This document shows, piece by piece, positions 10,552-23,373 of a stretch of DNA of 64,000 nucleotides (position 1 is its first letter; the number at the start of each line of letters is the position of its first letter). Source of the stretch: Coniella vitis (lineage: Eukaryota > Ascomycota > Sordariomycetes > Diaporthales > Schizoparmaceae); NCBI GenBank assembly GCA_011317545.1, contig WUJK01000003.1, forward strand, positions 3,472,001 through 3,536,000, written 5' to 3'. The notes below the pieces were generated by a model, which made no database searches, was not told the DNA's origin, and worked only from the letters and a program-made list of their open reading frames with translations. Position numbers and translations under genes: made by a program.

Positions 10552-13036
10552 ATTTTGGCTTTGCTCCTTAGGCGTCGTTGTGTGTGCTGGGTCGAAGTTG
10601 AGATGCGCTCTAGTCGATGACAGGGCTGATCAACTCGAAAAACAAAAAGAAAAGGAAAAAAAAAGGAGTCGGTATTCCTCGAATCGCGATGCCCGCGATT
10701 ACAGTTGTCGCCCTAGCCTGACTGTTGCACGGAATCTGACAGGCCTAGTCGGTGGCTCGACTCCAGAAAACAATAGACAAAATACATCAAATATGGCTGA
10801 ATATTGTTCAAAGCAATCTCAACCGACAGCCTTGTCTCAGTTGACGCGCTTGGCAAGATCACTTGAAGGGCAAACGAAAGGCTTAGGACGCATGGTCACT
10901 CAAACCATTCCACCAAGGCACCAAGCAGACAAGCGCGCCTCTAAGCTGGGGTAGCCGAGCAATTTGAGTCCTGACATCTTTGATAACGCCCCATCGCCAA
11001 TCGAGTGTTTCGAGCGCAGTTGGCACGATGGATCAGTCAACCTGCAGGCTGGCGAACGGGTGAAAGTCCCATGGCCTGCCTCGATGGTCAAGTCATCCCC
11101 GTGTTGGGTATGGGATGGTTTCTATTTGGGGACTATCAGTAGGTGAGATTCTTGTCTGCAAGGGTCATTGCCGACCCGTCTGTTCAGCCTGTGTTCTGCT
11201 TGATCCTCCGTAGGACTGCCGGATTGCGGGTAAGATCCTTCGTGCAACAAGCGGAGATCGTGGGTTGGGATGCAACGGGCTTGATGAGGTAGGATTGATC
11301 AATCGTGGCGGACGCCTAATTGCCAACAATGAATCCGCGGACAGAAGGCGACCTTGAGGCGTGGCATGGACGTCATATTGATACATGCCCCTTTTTTTGT
11401 AGGTTTATTCGCTTGCTGTTTGCTATACTCACGGCACAGAAAGATGGCGGAGCCGACCAACATCGAGGACGACTTGGCCTATGGTGATGGTTGGTCACAC
11501 TATCTGTCCGGCAGCGGCCACGCCCGCGCGCGTTCGTATGAACACGAGCCACCTATATTCCTATTTTGTGCCTTTTACCCCAAACTCATGTTTCAATAGG
11601 ATGCTCGACCGTGTCTCAGACTAATATTCCCGCGTTAATACCGCTGCATAAGTACATAGTACCGCCGCGCATATTCCTTAACCGGGCGGTCTTGCGCTTC
11701 AACTCAAGCAGAGGAATGGATTAAATCGGCGAGCCACAAGGTGTCAGCAACCAAGTTCGTCCAACACTAGAATTGGTGTTTTTTGCGGCAGAGTGGCTGA
11801 TCCTAGACTGCGGAACAGTTGCTATGCCACCAACATGTTACCAAAAAAAAAAAAAAAAAACATCAGGCAACTGGGCGTTGGTCCTTGACTCTTGTCCTTT
11901 GCGGCCATGACCAATTCCAAGAAAAGAAAAGTCAGGTATGATAATCGGCGACAATACCACAATAATGCACAATGTCTTTCATAGTGGGCTCCATATCACT
12001 ATTCCCAGATTTCATCCATTACTTGCAATCTTAGTGTTTATCGCGCGTGTGACGTTCCATTAAAGCTCGACACAGAGAGGATTCGGAATAGTGGTGTTAA
12101 GCATTCCACCAGCCGCACCAAAAATCTTGCTGTGCCCCCCTAGCAGCATAAATCCGCCGCTGCTTGAAGGATTACTCCATTCACGATGCAAAAGGCAGGC
12201 TACTTGCAGTGCTGATCAATCGTCTAGTCGAGCTGCGTTTCCACAATCGTATATGCTAGTTGAATTATCTGCAATGTAGACCCTGTGTAGGTCGACAGAC
12301 TCCTTTAAGTCGTCGTGTGGATCGTGGCCAAAAGAGCCCTGTGAAGCATATGGTGGGTGAGGAGGCGGAAGGAGGCGGGCGTTGAACACAGCATACACCA
12401 TCTCCTGCGCCCTCGGCTTACCTCGGGCCAATCTACATTGGGATAATGCCATGAACAGATTGGGCAATGTCGCTCAAAGAGGAAAATGCTCACCCTGTAC
12501 AAGATCTAGTCCAGTGAATGACCGTGTGCGCAGACATTTGGAAATCCCACTATGTAGAACATGATTCTTGACGGCATGTATAACACTATGTACTCACGAA
12601 ACGCGCTTGATGAAGGCCTTCACGGTCACTTTGCACGACCAGCTTGAGCCAGTAAGGACAGCCAGCCAGCCAGCCGGGCAGGATAGCACAGGCAAGGCAT
12701 GGCCATAACCGGGGCCTCTCTGGCCGCCCCTAAGTGACCTAGTATGTAGAGTTCGATGCGTTCGACCTGGACAGAGGGTCGCGGGATGAAGCGATAGCGA
12801 AGCATCATCGCGATATGCCAAGTATTTTCTTCAGTTGACGGAGTGACAATGTGCTCCAAAGCATAATTGACGAACTTCGGGTGATCACTTCAAGTATTAT
12901 TAAACAAAGACCTATTGAAGTCCACACGGCCCAACCTGATTCGGCCAAACACAGCTGGCCCGCTACACGTCCTCTTTGGACAGAAAGCATAGGGTAACAT
13001 GCCTTGATCCATGAACGTGGCTTCTATGCTCCCTTT
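10552..13036. other. Gene-poor intergenic region
   Basis: No gene is supported across 2.5 kb. Visible features are an A/G-rich tract near 10640-10670, a TACATAGTA motif at about 11653, and an 18-base poly(A) run near 11844. Short open frames are unremarkable. Confidence 0.45.
11844..11861. repeat. Poly(A) tract
   Basis: A run of about 18 adenines follows GTTACC. It may be the scar of a retroposed sequence, but no element or target duplication is visible beside it. Confidence 0.7.
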
Positions 13037-13752
13037 CTACTGTTGACCTGACCCTTTCCCAGGATGGTTCCTCTGCAGCAGCATTCTAGCCCTCCTTAAT
13101 CGTGCAAGTCTCTCATCGACAACTTTGTCTTCTTCTTTTGAGCTATTCAAACTCTCTTCTTCGTTTTTAGAGCTACCGACATCTCTATCGCTGGTATGAA
13201 CACAGTACATTTTTGTTGCGACTCGCGAGTCGAATGAGTCACCTAGTCTCCTGGATTTTAGAGACTCAAGTGCGTCTTTGATACTCCGCAAAACGGTCTT
13301 AGCTCTCGAGAGTTGTGTCTGTGGATCTTCAAGCTTGGAAGGTGGTGACGATGCAGATTTTAGTAACGCCCTTGAGCTCCGAATGGTCGAATAGAGGTTT
13401 GGGTGTTTGCAGATTGGACACAGCAACTCCTCGGTCAAGGTCCGTTCATCTTTTTCCGCTAATGCATCCTGAGCATGGCCGTAAGCCTCATCACTGACGC
13501 ATGTGTTGAATGTCTTCAACTGGACAACCTCGTCAAGCCATATCTCGATCTGTTTCCGTCTCTTAGGTGGCAACAGTGCGCCCATTGGAGGTCTGCTATC
13601 CATGGAGAGCTTTTGCGATTGGCCGTAATTTGGGATATTGTTGAACTCAATCGAGAATGCCTAGATGTTACTGGAAGGTGTTGCAAATCTGTGCCGAAAC
13701 ATCTTAGTGAATCTGTTTGTCTGGAGGCTTGGGTTCCGTTCGAAGAGTCCAT
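13037..13752 (-). CDS. Small hypothetical protein, probably two exons
   Basis: The main frame from ATG 13603 to the stop at 13037 encodes 188 residues. A first exon 13672-13752 can be joined through a 62-nt intron (13610-13671, GTAACA to AAAAG) in the correct phase, giving 217 residues beginning MDSSNGTQ. I favour the longer model because the phase fits, but MDSRPP at 13603 is a possible start. The protein is hydrophilic, has a CPIC pair near the middle of the main exon, a central segment likely to be helical (RAKTVLRSIKDALESLKSRR), and an acidic then basic tail ending in a possible coiled coil (DERLARLRRARMLLQRN). There is no signal peptide or membrane segment. Family and function are not recognised. 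Confidence 0.5.
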
Positions 13753-13790
13753 GTTGCGAACACGCTTGTAACGCCTGGGGCTGCCTGCAC

Positions 13791-14189
13791 TTAGCGAATA
13801 TGCTGTGCGAGCTCCGCGATGGAAACGGCGATCCTTCTCGTCGATTTTCTCGCTTCGGTCAATACAGAACCGTTTCCAGTGCGTGACTGTTTGCGCGCCT
13901 TGCGAGGTTTAAGACTCTCGCTGGATGAGCTACTATGAGGGGTCTGGTGCTTCTCGTTGGGGGTACCAGTGTGGTATCGAGCAGCTTGCTCGGCCCTCTC
14001 CCTTTGGCGCGCCTCTTGCCATAGCTTCTCTTGCTCTGCACGCCAGCGCCGTCGCTCACAGTGTGTTGCGTAAGCCAGGTATATCAGAAATATCGGTAGG
14101 CCGCAGAGAACGAACAAAGCCACCACGAGAACAATGATACGGACTAGATCGAGGCTGAGCCCTAGTGTTGGGTGAGGATAAGGATCCAT
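13791..14189 (-). CDS. Small single-pass membrane protein, hypothetical
   Basis: From ATG 14189 the frame encodes 132 residues (MDPYPHPT); an ATG 11 codons upstream is also in frame. After about ten residues comes one strong hydrophobic helix (IIVLVVALFVLCGLPIFLIY), then a highly charged Arg/Glu/Gln-rich segment (ERRRWRAEQEKLWQEARQRE) that should be helical or coiled, and a Ser/Lys/Arg-rich tail. The layout suggests a membrane-anchored protein with a cytosolic coiled region. It is on the same strand as the gene below it. No family recognised. Confidence 0.5.
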   Translation of the reverse strand: MDPYPHPTLGLSLDLVRIIVLVVALFVLCGLPIFLIYLAYATHCERRRWRAEQEKLWQEARQRERAEQAARYHTGTPNEKHQTPHSSSSSESLKPRKARKQSRTGNGSVLTEARKSTRRIAVSIAELAQHIR

Positions 14190-15123
14190 CTTGATCGGGC
14201 TGTGATCACGAGAAGTGTGCAATGCCTTTGACTGGGAGCTGGGTGCCTGGGCACTTGTTTTTCTCTAGATGTTTTGTGGGTTGCGTGATGACGTTGAATA
14301 GCTCGAAGGCGGCTGTTGCTTGAGAAAGGCAATGGACCGAAGGGGTTTGACAGAATGGAACCAGAGGCAGTGAAGACCCGGCAGTGCAAGAGCCGAGTGT
14401 TCGAAAGAAAAATACGTGCAAAAGGCCAGATTGCATGTCTGCGTGCTTGGGAGGTGAGAACGTACCACGGCCCGAAGACTAGTTGGCGTGAGGCTATCAC
14501 ATGCTGCGTGTGCGCCAGGCACAAATCCGTCGAATTTCCCCGCTGGGTATCTATATAGAGTTTGGCAATCTGTGACCGATGAATGAATGCGGCTTTGAGG
14601 GTGATGAGTGCGGTTGATTGTAGCAAGATGTATCAGGGTGAATCTGCGGCTCTAGTCATACGGGCTGCATCGGTACACAGAGGTTGCGGTCGCTTGCACA
14701 GGCAAGGGTGATGTTATCGCGGTGAGGCAACGTACTATGTACAAAGTTACAGAGTAGGAGCTGCCTGGAAACTCATCAGAACAAAATACCAAGGGAAGGC
14801 GCGCCCGCAGCTCTGGTTCCGGCACGAGGCGATTGTAGGCTCATAATATCTGCGCAGCGGTGTCGCAGCCTGTTGGCAACCTTGTTGGTCGAACTTTCTT
14901 GAGATGAAGATCCAGGAGTAATCTTCGTAGCCGAAGAGCTTACCTTAACGTACAGTGTGAAAACACTGTGTAGCACTGCCGAGATAGGGGTATATGCAGT
15001 ATTATTGTATTTGTACGGTAGTGTATGTCTATTTCGCACACAGTATATATCCGGACGCCATGCTAATGTATGCCAAGTAATCATATTCAATGCTACCTAA
15101 GGTAGTTGGCGAGCGTTTCTCCC
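14190..15123. other. Intergenic region between hypothetical gene and synaptojanin gene
   Basis: No supported gene. It carries the upstream region of the membrane-protein gene and the 3' flank of the phosphatase gene, plus one TACTATGTA motif at 14733-14741. Confidence 0.45.
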
Positions 15124-18100
15124 TTATGAAGGCTTCAATGCCTCCCAGCTGCCCATTGAGTTTGAGCCATCGTCGCCCAACAAGTCCACCACGGGGCTCT
15201 TGGGCTTGACTACGGGCTTTCTAGGCGGGACAGGTTTCCTACCTAAACTCCCGTCCTGAGCCTGTGACGATTCTACAGCCACAGGTTTTCTGGCGGGCAT
15301 AGCTGGCCGCTCTTCTTTTGCCATGCCGAGTCCCACAAGGCTTATAGCACCAGGAGGAGCCCATCCCTTGGTGTTGGACCTTTGAGAAGTCGACCCAGCG
15401 GCAGCAGTGCCCACTCTACGAGGTGGCGGCAGCGGCGCCGATGGGTTATCCTGATACCGTTGAGTAGACGGTTCCCTTGCGGAAATGGTACGTTGCAAGC
15501 CGCTTTGGATAGCCGGTCTCGGAACGCTTTGCACATTGGTCGAAGGCCTGCGAGGAGGTATCGGTCTGGCTTTAGCCTCTGTCGAAGAAAGAGACGGACC
15601 TGATTGTGACTCGCTTGGTGAGGGAGTGATCAGGTGCGCTGGCTTCTTCGCAACAGCGGGTGGCGGTCCCTTGGATGTTCTCTGGGATGTCGAGGACGCT
15701 GTAGAAGCTGACCGAGGGAGCAACGGTGCTGGCGCTGGGGCCGGGGCTGCTATACCTGGGAAATTGCCAATGGAGGGAACAGGTGTCTGATTCGGTGGAG
15801 GTGGAAAATACAGATTCTGGCCAGTGGTTCTCCTAGGTGGTGGGGCCGGCGGTACTTCTGATTTCTTGAATTGCTGGAGAGGCTGAAGTTGCTCGTCATT
15901 AAGTGCTAACCTTCCAACTTTTGCTGGAAGTGTCGAGGGATCGTAAGGAGGAGGTAGTTTTCGCTGCGGGGGCGTGCCTGAGACGGATGAGGATAATGAC
16001 GGCAACAGGGTGGAGTGGTTAATATGCTCGTATGGCGAGGTAGATATGCTTGAGAAGGATGAGAGACGAGAGTCGGCCCTGGGCACTGTGACCCAGTCAG
16101 GTTCATCTGATGGAGTAAAGGGGTTGGGCTGTCGATTAGGATTGAGAATTGTCGATGTAGAGCTGTCAAGTGGTTTCGGCGGTGTGATACTCGACTGAGC
16201 TTGTTGACCATTTTCCAACCACCACTTTTGGCGATCAGAGCTAGCAGGAGGTAGCCCTGGCTCTATCGCGTCGTAACCAATCAAGTCCTCGTCTTCGGTA
16301 TCTTCAGTATTGGCATTAGCTATTACGTCGCCAACCTCTGCCTTGCGCTTCAGATATAGATCGCGGCTAATCTTGTCTCTATACATCTCATTAACGATGC
16401 TCACTTGGCATTCAAAGAGAGCATATACAGGGCGATGATCCGAGAACTTGAGCGGAGCGCTATTATAAGCCAGCTGGCGAAGATTAGGGCCTTTACGGAG
16501 GATTCGGTCGGTCCAAGCTGGAATACGCTGCTTTTCAGAAGAATCGTAGTTGTCGGTGCCTATGTCGAACTTGTACGTTGGCATAAAGTTTATGCGAGCT
16601 TCAGAATAGAAGGGGAATGACAAGCCAGCAACCATTTGTAGGTTCAGCTGATCATTCTCATACAGTCGTTCCAGGTCTCGTTGTTGAACGAGCTCTGTGA
16701 CTCGATCCCAGGACAGTCCGATTCGATAGTTGAAATCACCAAGCCAAATGACAGTATCTGAGCATCGATCAGTTCCTACCATCCGCGACGTCACAATGGG
16801 AAGGACTCACCATGATCATCAATGCCTCGATTTCTCTGAAAACGTAATCCATGACTTATAGTGGCGTAATCTTTGTTCCTCTCGTCGTAGTTGGAAAACC
16901 CTGCCGCTAAATGTGCAGTGACGAAGCAGATCTGGGTATTGGCATAGTCAAGTCTGATGGCTACCGCACCCTTGTTGCCAGCCATCCCGGAGAGACCAGT
17001 CTTTTTGACTGAACCCTCAACATTCTTGATATTTGGGAGGACAGAAGTCCTCACAAAGACGCAGAGCGCTGCGCCAACCAGTTGGCCGCTTCGCAGAAGT
17101 ACATACTTCTCGCCGCCAATCTGTTTAGCACGAGCACTTAGGCATTGGCGTACAGCTTGCTCCCACAGCTGTTTCCTGGTGGGATCGCTATTCATGATTT
17201 GCTGCGGACTCAACTCGACAATTTCTTGGAACCCAACGACAATGATTTCTGGTTGTGATGTACTGGTTACTTTAGGACACAACCAGGCAGACAGATCTTC
17301 ATTTATACCATCGGTACGGCCATTCAGATTGAACGTCCCGACCAAGCTATCACGAGTTAGTAGCGATTAAGCGGGCAAAGATAGCAATGGCAACCCACAT
17401 CCTGATAGTTTCCGTGGACGAGAACTCGGTCCCACGCCGAGTCAATTCTGCATTGACATAGTCATTGATTGGATCGTAAAGAGACACTGGAGACTGTCCC
17501 ACCAGGCGGCCTAGCAGCATATCGATGGTGTTTTGCCTCTGCTTATCAGTGAAGTTGTTGATGTACAACCGGGTTGCCGACTTGCGGGCATCGGCAATGG
17601 CACCAGCTAGAGACATCTTTCCATGTCGGGTGAAGGAGGACTTCAGAGCGCCAGTACCAGCGTAAATGCGTGACAGGCTGTCTCCATTGTCAGCCCAGAG
17701 ACTCGAGTGCCTCATCCAGAAATCTGGTTGAGCGTATTCGCCCCGGTGACTGAGAAAAGCCTCGACCGCCATTTGTGATACGAGAGTCTGAATGAGGTTG
17801 GTACGATCCAAGCAATCAAGACAGTTGGTCCGGAAGACACCTTCCTGTTGCAAAACTACTACGTAGCGTCGACTCATATGAGCCGTTTCGCTGCCGTACT
17901 CATCTGGATTGTCAGTCTCTTCAGCCAGGTAATAAGCGAAGCCTTCTGCCGAGTCCTCGATATAGCGACGGATCTCTCTTGCAGCTTCATAGCCCGTGGG
18001 TCCTTTTGTTTCTGCATGAAAATCATACTCTGTCGATCTCAACAAAGCATGCTCTATAGAATGTTTGCCGCCCGATTGGCTCAAAGGACAGTGGCCAATT

Positions 18101-19341
18101 CCATAGCGATACAACTGGCTGAGCTCAACTTCGCCAGGCTTCGATTCGCTGAGCAGATTTATCACATGGACAGCACCGTAATTATGCTCTAAGTCGGAAA
18201 AGTGTTTGTTGAAGGCCGGTTGCGCGCCTTCAGGAGAACGTGTGATGCTGATCTTTTGTTGACCTGGGAGCAATCCTGCTGCCTGTTCCCAAAAAATAGG
18301 CACGGAGCCTCTCACTTGAGCATACGAGAATAAAACGCCCGATGGGCTCCAGTATATCGTCTCAGTCTCCACAAAATTGGCCACGTTACCATCATCATCG
18401 ATGCCGCGTGAATTAAAACGAGTTCCAGCTCGGCGGCAGGACAAGCGGGATATAATTGTCAAGTAGGAGGGCATGCCTGTCTTGGCTGGTCGTAGTGGTG
18501 CCACTGTCTGTGGAATAGTCATGGTTAGGCAGAATCCTCGTATAGCTGAGGTCAAAATACGGGAAACGTCCAGAAGTTCTCTTTCGTGAGGCAAAAGTCG
18601 CGACCGAAACTGAACCAGAGGATTGATCATGTATGAATTCCACAAGAAGCCTTCGTCAAAGTTGTCAATGTCGAAGGTGTTTGCATCTGCTGGTCTATCT
18701 TGTAGTCGGTTCGTAAGGTCGAAATCCGTACTGTAGTAGAAGCTCCCGTTGCTCAACAACTTCTGCACATCAGAGCATGGGTGCTCTACGCCCTCGCGCC
18801 TGTTCAGAGTTTGCCCATAAACGGAGGCATTGTCCGACATTTCAAGCTCATAAGGATCAACAGCGGAGAAGACATCGTCGTACTCGGAAGTATTCAAGCC
18901 GTAGAACTCGACGGCCAGAATCCTCTCAATAGTCTCGCCTGGCCTGAGGGTAGATACCCGAGAGGCATGCGTTATAACACACAGGAAGATATCGCGGCCC
19001 ACAGATATTAGCCCCAGTGTTCCGTATATTGGTCGCGAAGTCAAGGGCCTGTACTCGCTCAAGGTCTTGTTCGATACTGGTATGAACTCAACCATGCATT
19101 TGGGCGCGTGGGTGCCAGACATGCTCCCGCCGGTGCCCGCCCGGGGTCGCGCAGACGGAACGGAGGTGAGGGATCCATTGGCAATGGCCTCGCTTGTGGT
19201 GGGGCTGTGGCGGAAGATGAGGGCGTGATCGTTGGAGACGATGGCGATGGCGCGGTGAGGGTAGTCGCGGATCAAGAGGCGGGAGGACTTCTCGAGCGAA
19301 GGCGCCTGGCCACTCCAAAGAGGGGACGCACTGGCATCCAT
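15124..19341 (-). CDS. Synaptojanin-like inositol polyphosphate 5-phosphatase (Sac1 + IPPc), three exons
   Basis: Exons 17399-19341, 16811-17346 and 15124-16757 give 1,370 residues. Residues about 60-580 form a Sac phosphoinositide phosphatase domain with the catalytic CX5R motif intact (NCLDCLDRTN, Cys507 and Arg513). After the first intron the IPPc 5-phosphatase domain starts (ILVGTFNLNGR, about residue 648) and carries WLGDFNYRI (Asp834, Asn836), PAWTDRIL (Asp910) and SDHRPVY (Asp933, His934). The remaining 400 residues are Pro/Ser/Arg-rich with PPPRR and PPRKP stretches, expected SH3-binding sites. The order matches yeast Inp51/52/53 and animal synaptojanin, which remove 4- and 5-phosphates from PI(4,5)P2 during endocytosis and actin control. 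Both introns (52 and 53 nt) were placed by GT-AG ends and domain continuity. All catalytic residues are present, so both activities are expected. Confidence 0.93.
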
Positions 19342-21047
19342 GCTTTATAGCTGGCTGATGTGTGGAATGCTTCAGCCAAGTTGGAGTTGGACGAGCGCGA
19401 CACTCAGTAGAGCAATCGACACAGGGGTAGCGGGGCGTGACACATGTCCCGTTGTGGCGAACTGTTGGATGGACAACGAGCAATTGGCGGTTGAGCTCTT
19501 GGGAGGATAATGTGATGAGACGCGTGCAAAAGGAGTGCCGTGTGAGCGTTAATAGAGGCACTAATTTTGGAGGTACCGTTGGTCGGTTTTACTTGTCGTG
19601 GCCATATGTCAGACTGTGCAACTGAAATGCCAGAAATGCACAGAAGTGCTTTCAGCGTGCAGCTGCCCGGCCCGAAAGTGCAAGAGCCAATGACGTTTTA
19701 GTGCGGACCGTGCACCGCTTCAGTCTTCAGCCCTGCAAAAGCTTCCCACGACGAACCCCACGGGGTACTTGCCCAGCATTGCGACTCTCCGAACCAACTA
19801 GTCCAGGCAGTTCTGATCCATTGTTTTGAAGAAGGGCCAAGCCCAGGTACGTTAGACAGTGTTATGAATGCGTATATAGTAGGCAGTTGAGCGCGAAATC
19901 TCAGGCCCGTCTATACACAGCACCGGTCTGATAACGGCATTTCACCAATGGACTGCAAGCGCGAGGCTCGATTTCCCGCCCACAAGCAAACCTGTCATCG
20001 ACCCTTCTTGCGACATGATCCCATGTAGTCTATTCAAAAGGATATGCCACCAGCCTTAGTTACCCTTTAAAATCTGTGGATTAGAGCCTCGGCGTCTTCT
20101 GTTGTCATATGTTGACGGCAGCCAGTCTAAGCCATTACAGGTGGAGCATGCATGCTTGCTAGGGGCACCGCAATGGCCTCAATCCACTACGAATCGAAAC
20201 GTGTCATGCTCGAGAGTGTTCGGATGACTTTTACTTTCAGACACTTGCGAATGCATGCCATGGATATCCCCATCATGCTCTGCCAACGGGATTTCATGCC
20301 TCCTGCAGGAGCCTAGCCAAGACAAAGCCTTGGGCAGAGGCCCATTGTTGCGAAACGCTTCAACAAAAGCCATGAACGAACAACATTGAGTCGCGAAGAA
20401 ACAAAGAAAAATATGTACTAGAGGTGAGAAAAGGTTAGGAAAAGGCGGTAATGAGAGCAAGGTGTTGGTCTCTAGGCCAAAAGAGAAGAGGAACAAAAGA
20501 ATAGTGTCTTGCTGAGAGCTTCAGATACTGCACAATGATGAGATCATACTCGCCATATTTGGCAAAGTCATCCTCTTCCTATCATGTTTTGTTTCAAGTG
20601 AATCATCACAAGCCCATGTTGAAGAGAAAGAGAGAAAATCTCGTGATAAAAGTGACCCAGCGCGATAGAGTTTTAAAGTGTCGGTTTAGATGTGGGCCTT
20701 TGCTTACCTAATAGAAGACTGAGCTTACCTTGACCAATGAGAAGGTTTACAAGCTCTCCATTCCGCGTCGGATTCTCTCCAACAGCAGGAGTTAGTGCAG
20801 CTGTGAATTTGTATTTGTTACCTGCGCAAGCTGGACTCAACCAAAACTGTTGCCTGCGTTTCCGACTCTCACCTCAGCAGCATTGCCGCCTCATCCCCTG
20901 CAACGTCTAGAATTCCAGGCAGGCTTCACCACTCGTCTCTACCTTCGGTTATCCAGTTATCTACGTTCGAGCAGCCTGTGTTCGTCTTCATCCAACTGTC
21001 TGGCACCGATTCGATTCTCGCCTCGTCATTTCGCGTAAGCACATCAG
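19342..21047. other. Shared upstream region of two divergent genes
   Basis: The phosphatase gene (minus) and PRP39 (plus) diverge from this 1.7-kb region, which should contain both promoters. A 105-residue frame at 20179-20496 on the minus strand has no recognisable features. Nothing else is supported. Confidence 0.5.
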
Positions 21048-23373
21048 ATGGCTGACTTTCAAAACTATGGCGGCTCCGACGAGGAGAACGCTGAGATTCG
21101 GAAACTGAACACGGAGGTGGTATGTCTCTCGATATTCCGGCGCGTTAGTCAACTGCTCATGACCATGCTAACCTCATTAATCAACATACAGGAAGCCGAG
21201 CCCGACAGCTTCGAGTCGTGGGAAAAGCTGGTACGCGCCTGCGAAAGCCTGGAAGGAGGGCTGAACAGGAACTCCAGTCCACAAGCACTAGCAACGCTTC
21301 GCGACGCCTACGATCGATTCCTCCTCAAATTTCCCCTTCTTTTTGGGTACTGGAAAAAATATGCCGATTTGGAATTCAATATTTCGGGTCCAGAATCAGC
21401 AGAGATGGTTTACGAGCGCGGCTGCGCCAGCATCACCAACTCTGTCGATCTCTGGACAGACTACTGCTCCTTCAAAATGGACACCACTCATGTCGCCCCT
21501 CTTGTGAGAGAGTAAGTAATCATGGCTGTTTTCCTTCCCTATAACCTTCCTCAGCCATCGGCGCGTCCATCAGAGACTGCTCGCAATCAGCCGCAAAACT
21601 ATACCAGTCGATCGCCAAGACAAGATGACGTTTCGACCGCAACAATTGGTTTCGGTGAGAAATACCAAGAGCTACCATCTTCCGCTGGGATCGCGTCTCA
21701 CAGAAACTACCAGGCATTGTTGATTTTCCAAATCCACCCAAATCACCGTGATTCGCTCTGAACACCCCCCTCTACTCTACGCTTTTCCCCGTCGCAAAGA
21801 TCCTGAGCAATCGTCCGTGGAGCACGTGGAGAAAGATTTACTGTTCGCATCATCTATCCCTTCCTGTATTTGCTTCCTGCCTACAACCCTCTCCCACCCT
21901 CTACCTTTGAAATTGCCCGGCAACTAACAGGTGCTAGACTATTCGAGCGCGCAGCTACTTTTGTAGGGCTAGACTTTTTGGCACACCCCTTCTGGGACAA
22001 ATACATTGAGTATGAGGAGCGTCAGGAAGCACACGACAAAATTTATGCGATCCTGAAGCGCGTCATTCACATCCCGATGCACCAATATGCCAGGTATTAC
22101 GAAAGATTCCGCACGTTGTCGCATTCCCGGCCTCTCGAAGAAATTGCCGAACCAGAGCTGCTCACTCGCTTCCGCGCTGAAGTGGAGGCCGAGGCCGCAT
22201 CCTTCGGCGCAGCTAAATCGGAAGCTGAGATTGAGCGCGATATCCGCGCAAAGGCAGATGCCTTGTTCTACGAGATCTTCCAAAAGACGCAGACAGAGAC
22301 AACAAAGCGCTGGACATATGAGTCGGAGATTAAGAGACCCTATTTCCACGTGACGGAACTCGACCATTCCCAACTTACAAACTGGCGCAAATACTTGGAC
22401 TTTGAAGAAGCGGAAGGCGAGTTCTCTCGTATCACTTCTCTGTACGAGAGATGTCTCGTCACTTGTGCCTTCTACGATGAATTTTGGTTCAGATACACAC
22501 GGTGGATGTCTGCGCAACCCAACAAGGATGAGGAAGTGAGAAACATTTTCCTCCGGGCGGTGACGCTGTATGTCCCGGTTAGCAGACCCGGCATCCGGCT
22601 GCAATTCGCCTACTTTGAAGAAGCAAGCGGCCGGGCTGACGTTGCTCGCGCGGTTCACGAAGCGATTCTCCAAAAGCTGCCAAACTGTGTTGAGGCTATC
22701 ATCTCCTGGGCGAACCTCGAGAGACGTCAGAGTGGCCTGGACGCGGCTATCGATGTGTACAAAGCGCAAATCGACTCACCTACAGTCGATTTATACACAA
22801 AGGCAGCTCTGGTGACGCAGTGGGCTATTCTGCTGTGGAGGGTCAAAGGGTCTGTGGAGGAAGCGCGTACGGTCTTTCGTAACAATATCCAGTGGTACGC
22901 CGACAGTCGAGAGTTCTGGAGCAAGTGGTTGGACTTTGAGCTTGAGCAACCCACCAATGCTGAACAGGAAGCCGAGCACGGTGAGCGCATCCAAAATGTC
23001 ATTGATGAGATGCGAACCAAGAGCCGCATGTCTACAAGTACCAAGAAGGCACTGTGCAGCAAGTACCTGGAATACTTGCAGCAACGTGGTGTCAAGGACG
23101 CAATGAAGAAATTCCTGGAAGTCGACCGTGAGATGGCAGGGTAAGTGTTTTTCCTGACAAAGACAAGAAGTGAGCAGAGAAGAGACATAGACTAACCTGT
23201 GTACCAGACCCATTTCCGTGTCCAAAGACAAGTTCTCCGCCAAGGATAATGGAGTAGCCCTGGGCGAGCTGGAAGAATCGGTGCGGGTCAATGCTGAAGC
23301 ACAGTATTTCAGCTTCTTCAGTCTGTACGGCGAGCCAGATCCCAAGGCTACTGGTCCCGCCGACTTCAACTGA
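21048..23373 (+). CDS. PRP39: Pre-mRNA-processing factor 39 (U1 snRNP component), four exons
   Basis: Exons 21048-21119, 21192-21511, 21938-23140 and 23208-23373 give 586 residues. The protein is built of HAT (half-a-TPR) repeats: SWEKLVRACES, LLFGYWKKYADLEF, VDLWTDYCSFKM, FWDKYIEYEERQEA, YARYYERF, LTNWRKYLDFEE, FWFRYTRWM, SWANLERRQSG and FWSKWLDFELEQ appear in order. Prp39 proteins are scaffolds of the U1 snRNP that help recognise 5' splice sites, in fungi as a dimer or with Prp42. The third exon continues VRE-LFERAATFVGLDFL exactly when the AG at 21936-21937 is used; a CTAAC branch site sits just upstream. The intervening intron is 426 nt, several times longer than the others here. Length is within the usual range for the family. 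Confidence 0.93.

Noticed and set aside
10232..10954. 240-codon plus-strand frame opposite the small repeat protein
   Set aside because: No domain or signal, and its middle is the complement of the duplicated segment on the other strand; the tail is A-rich intergenic sequence.
20179..20496. 105-codon minus-strand frame upstream of PRP39
   Set aside because: No recognisable features, and it lies where the two divergent promoters are expected.
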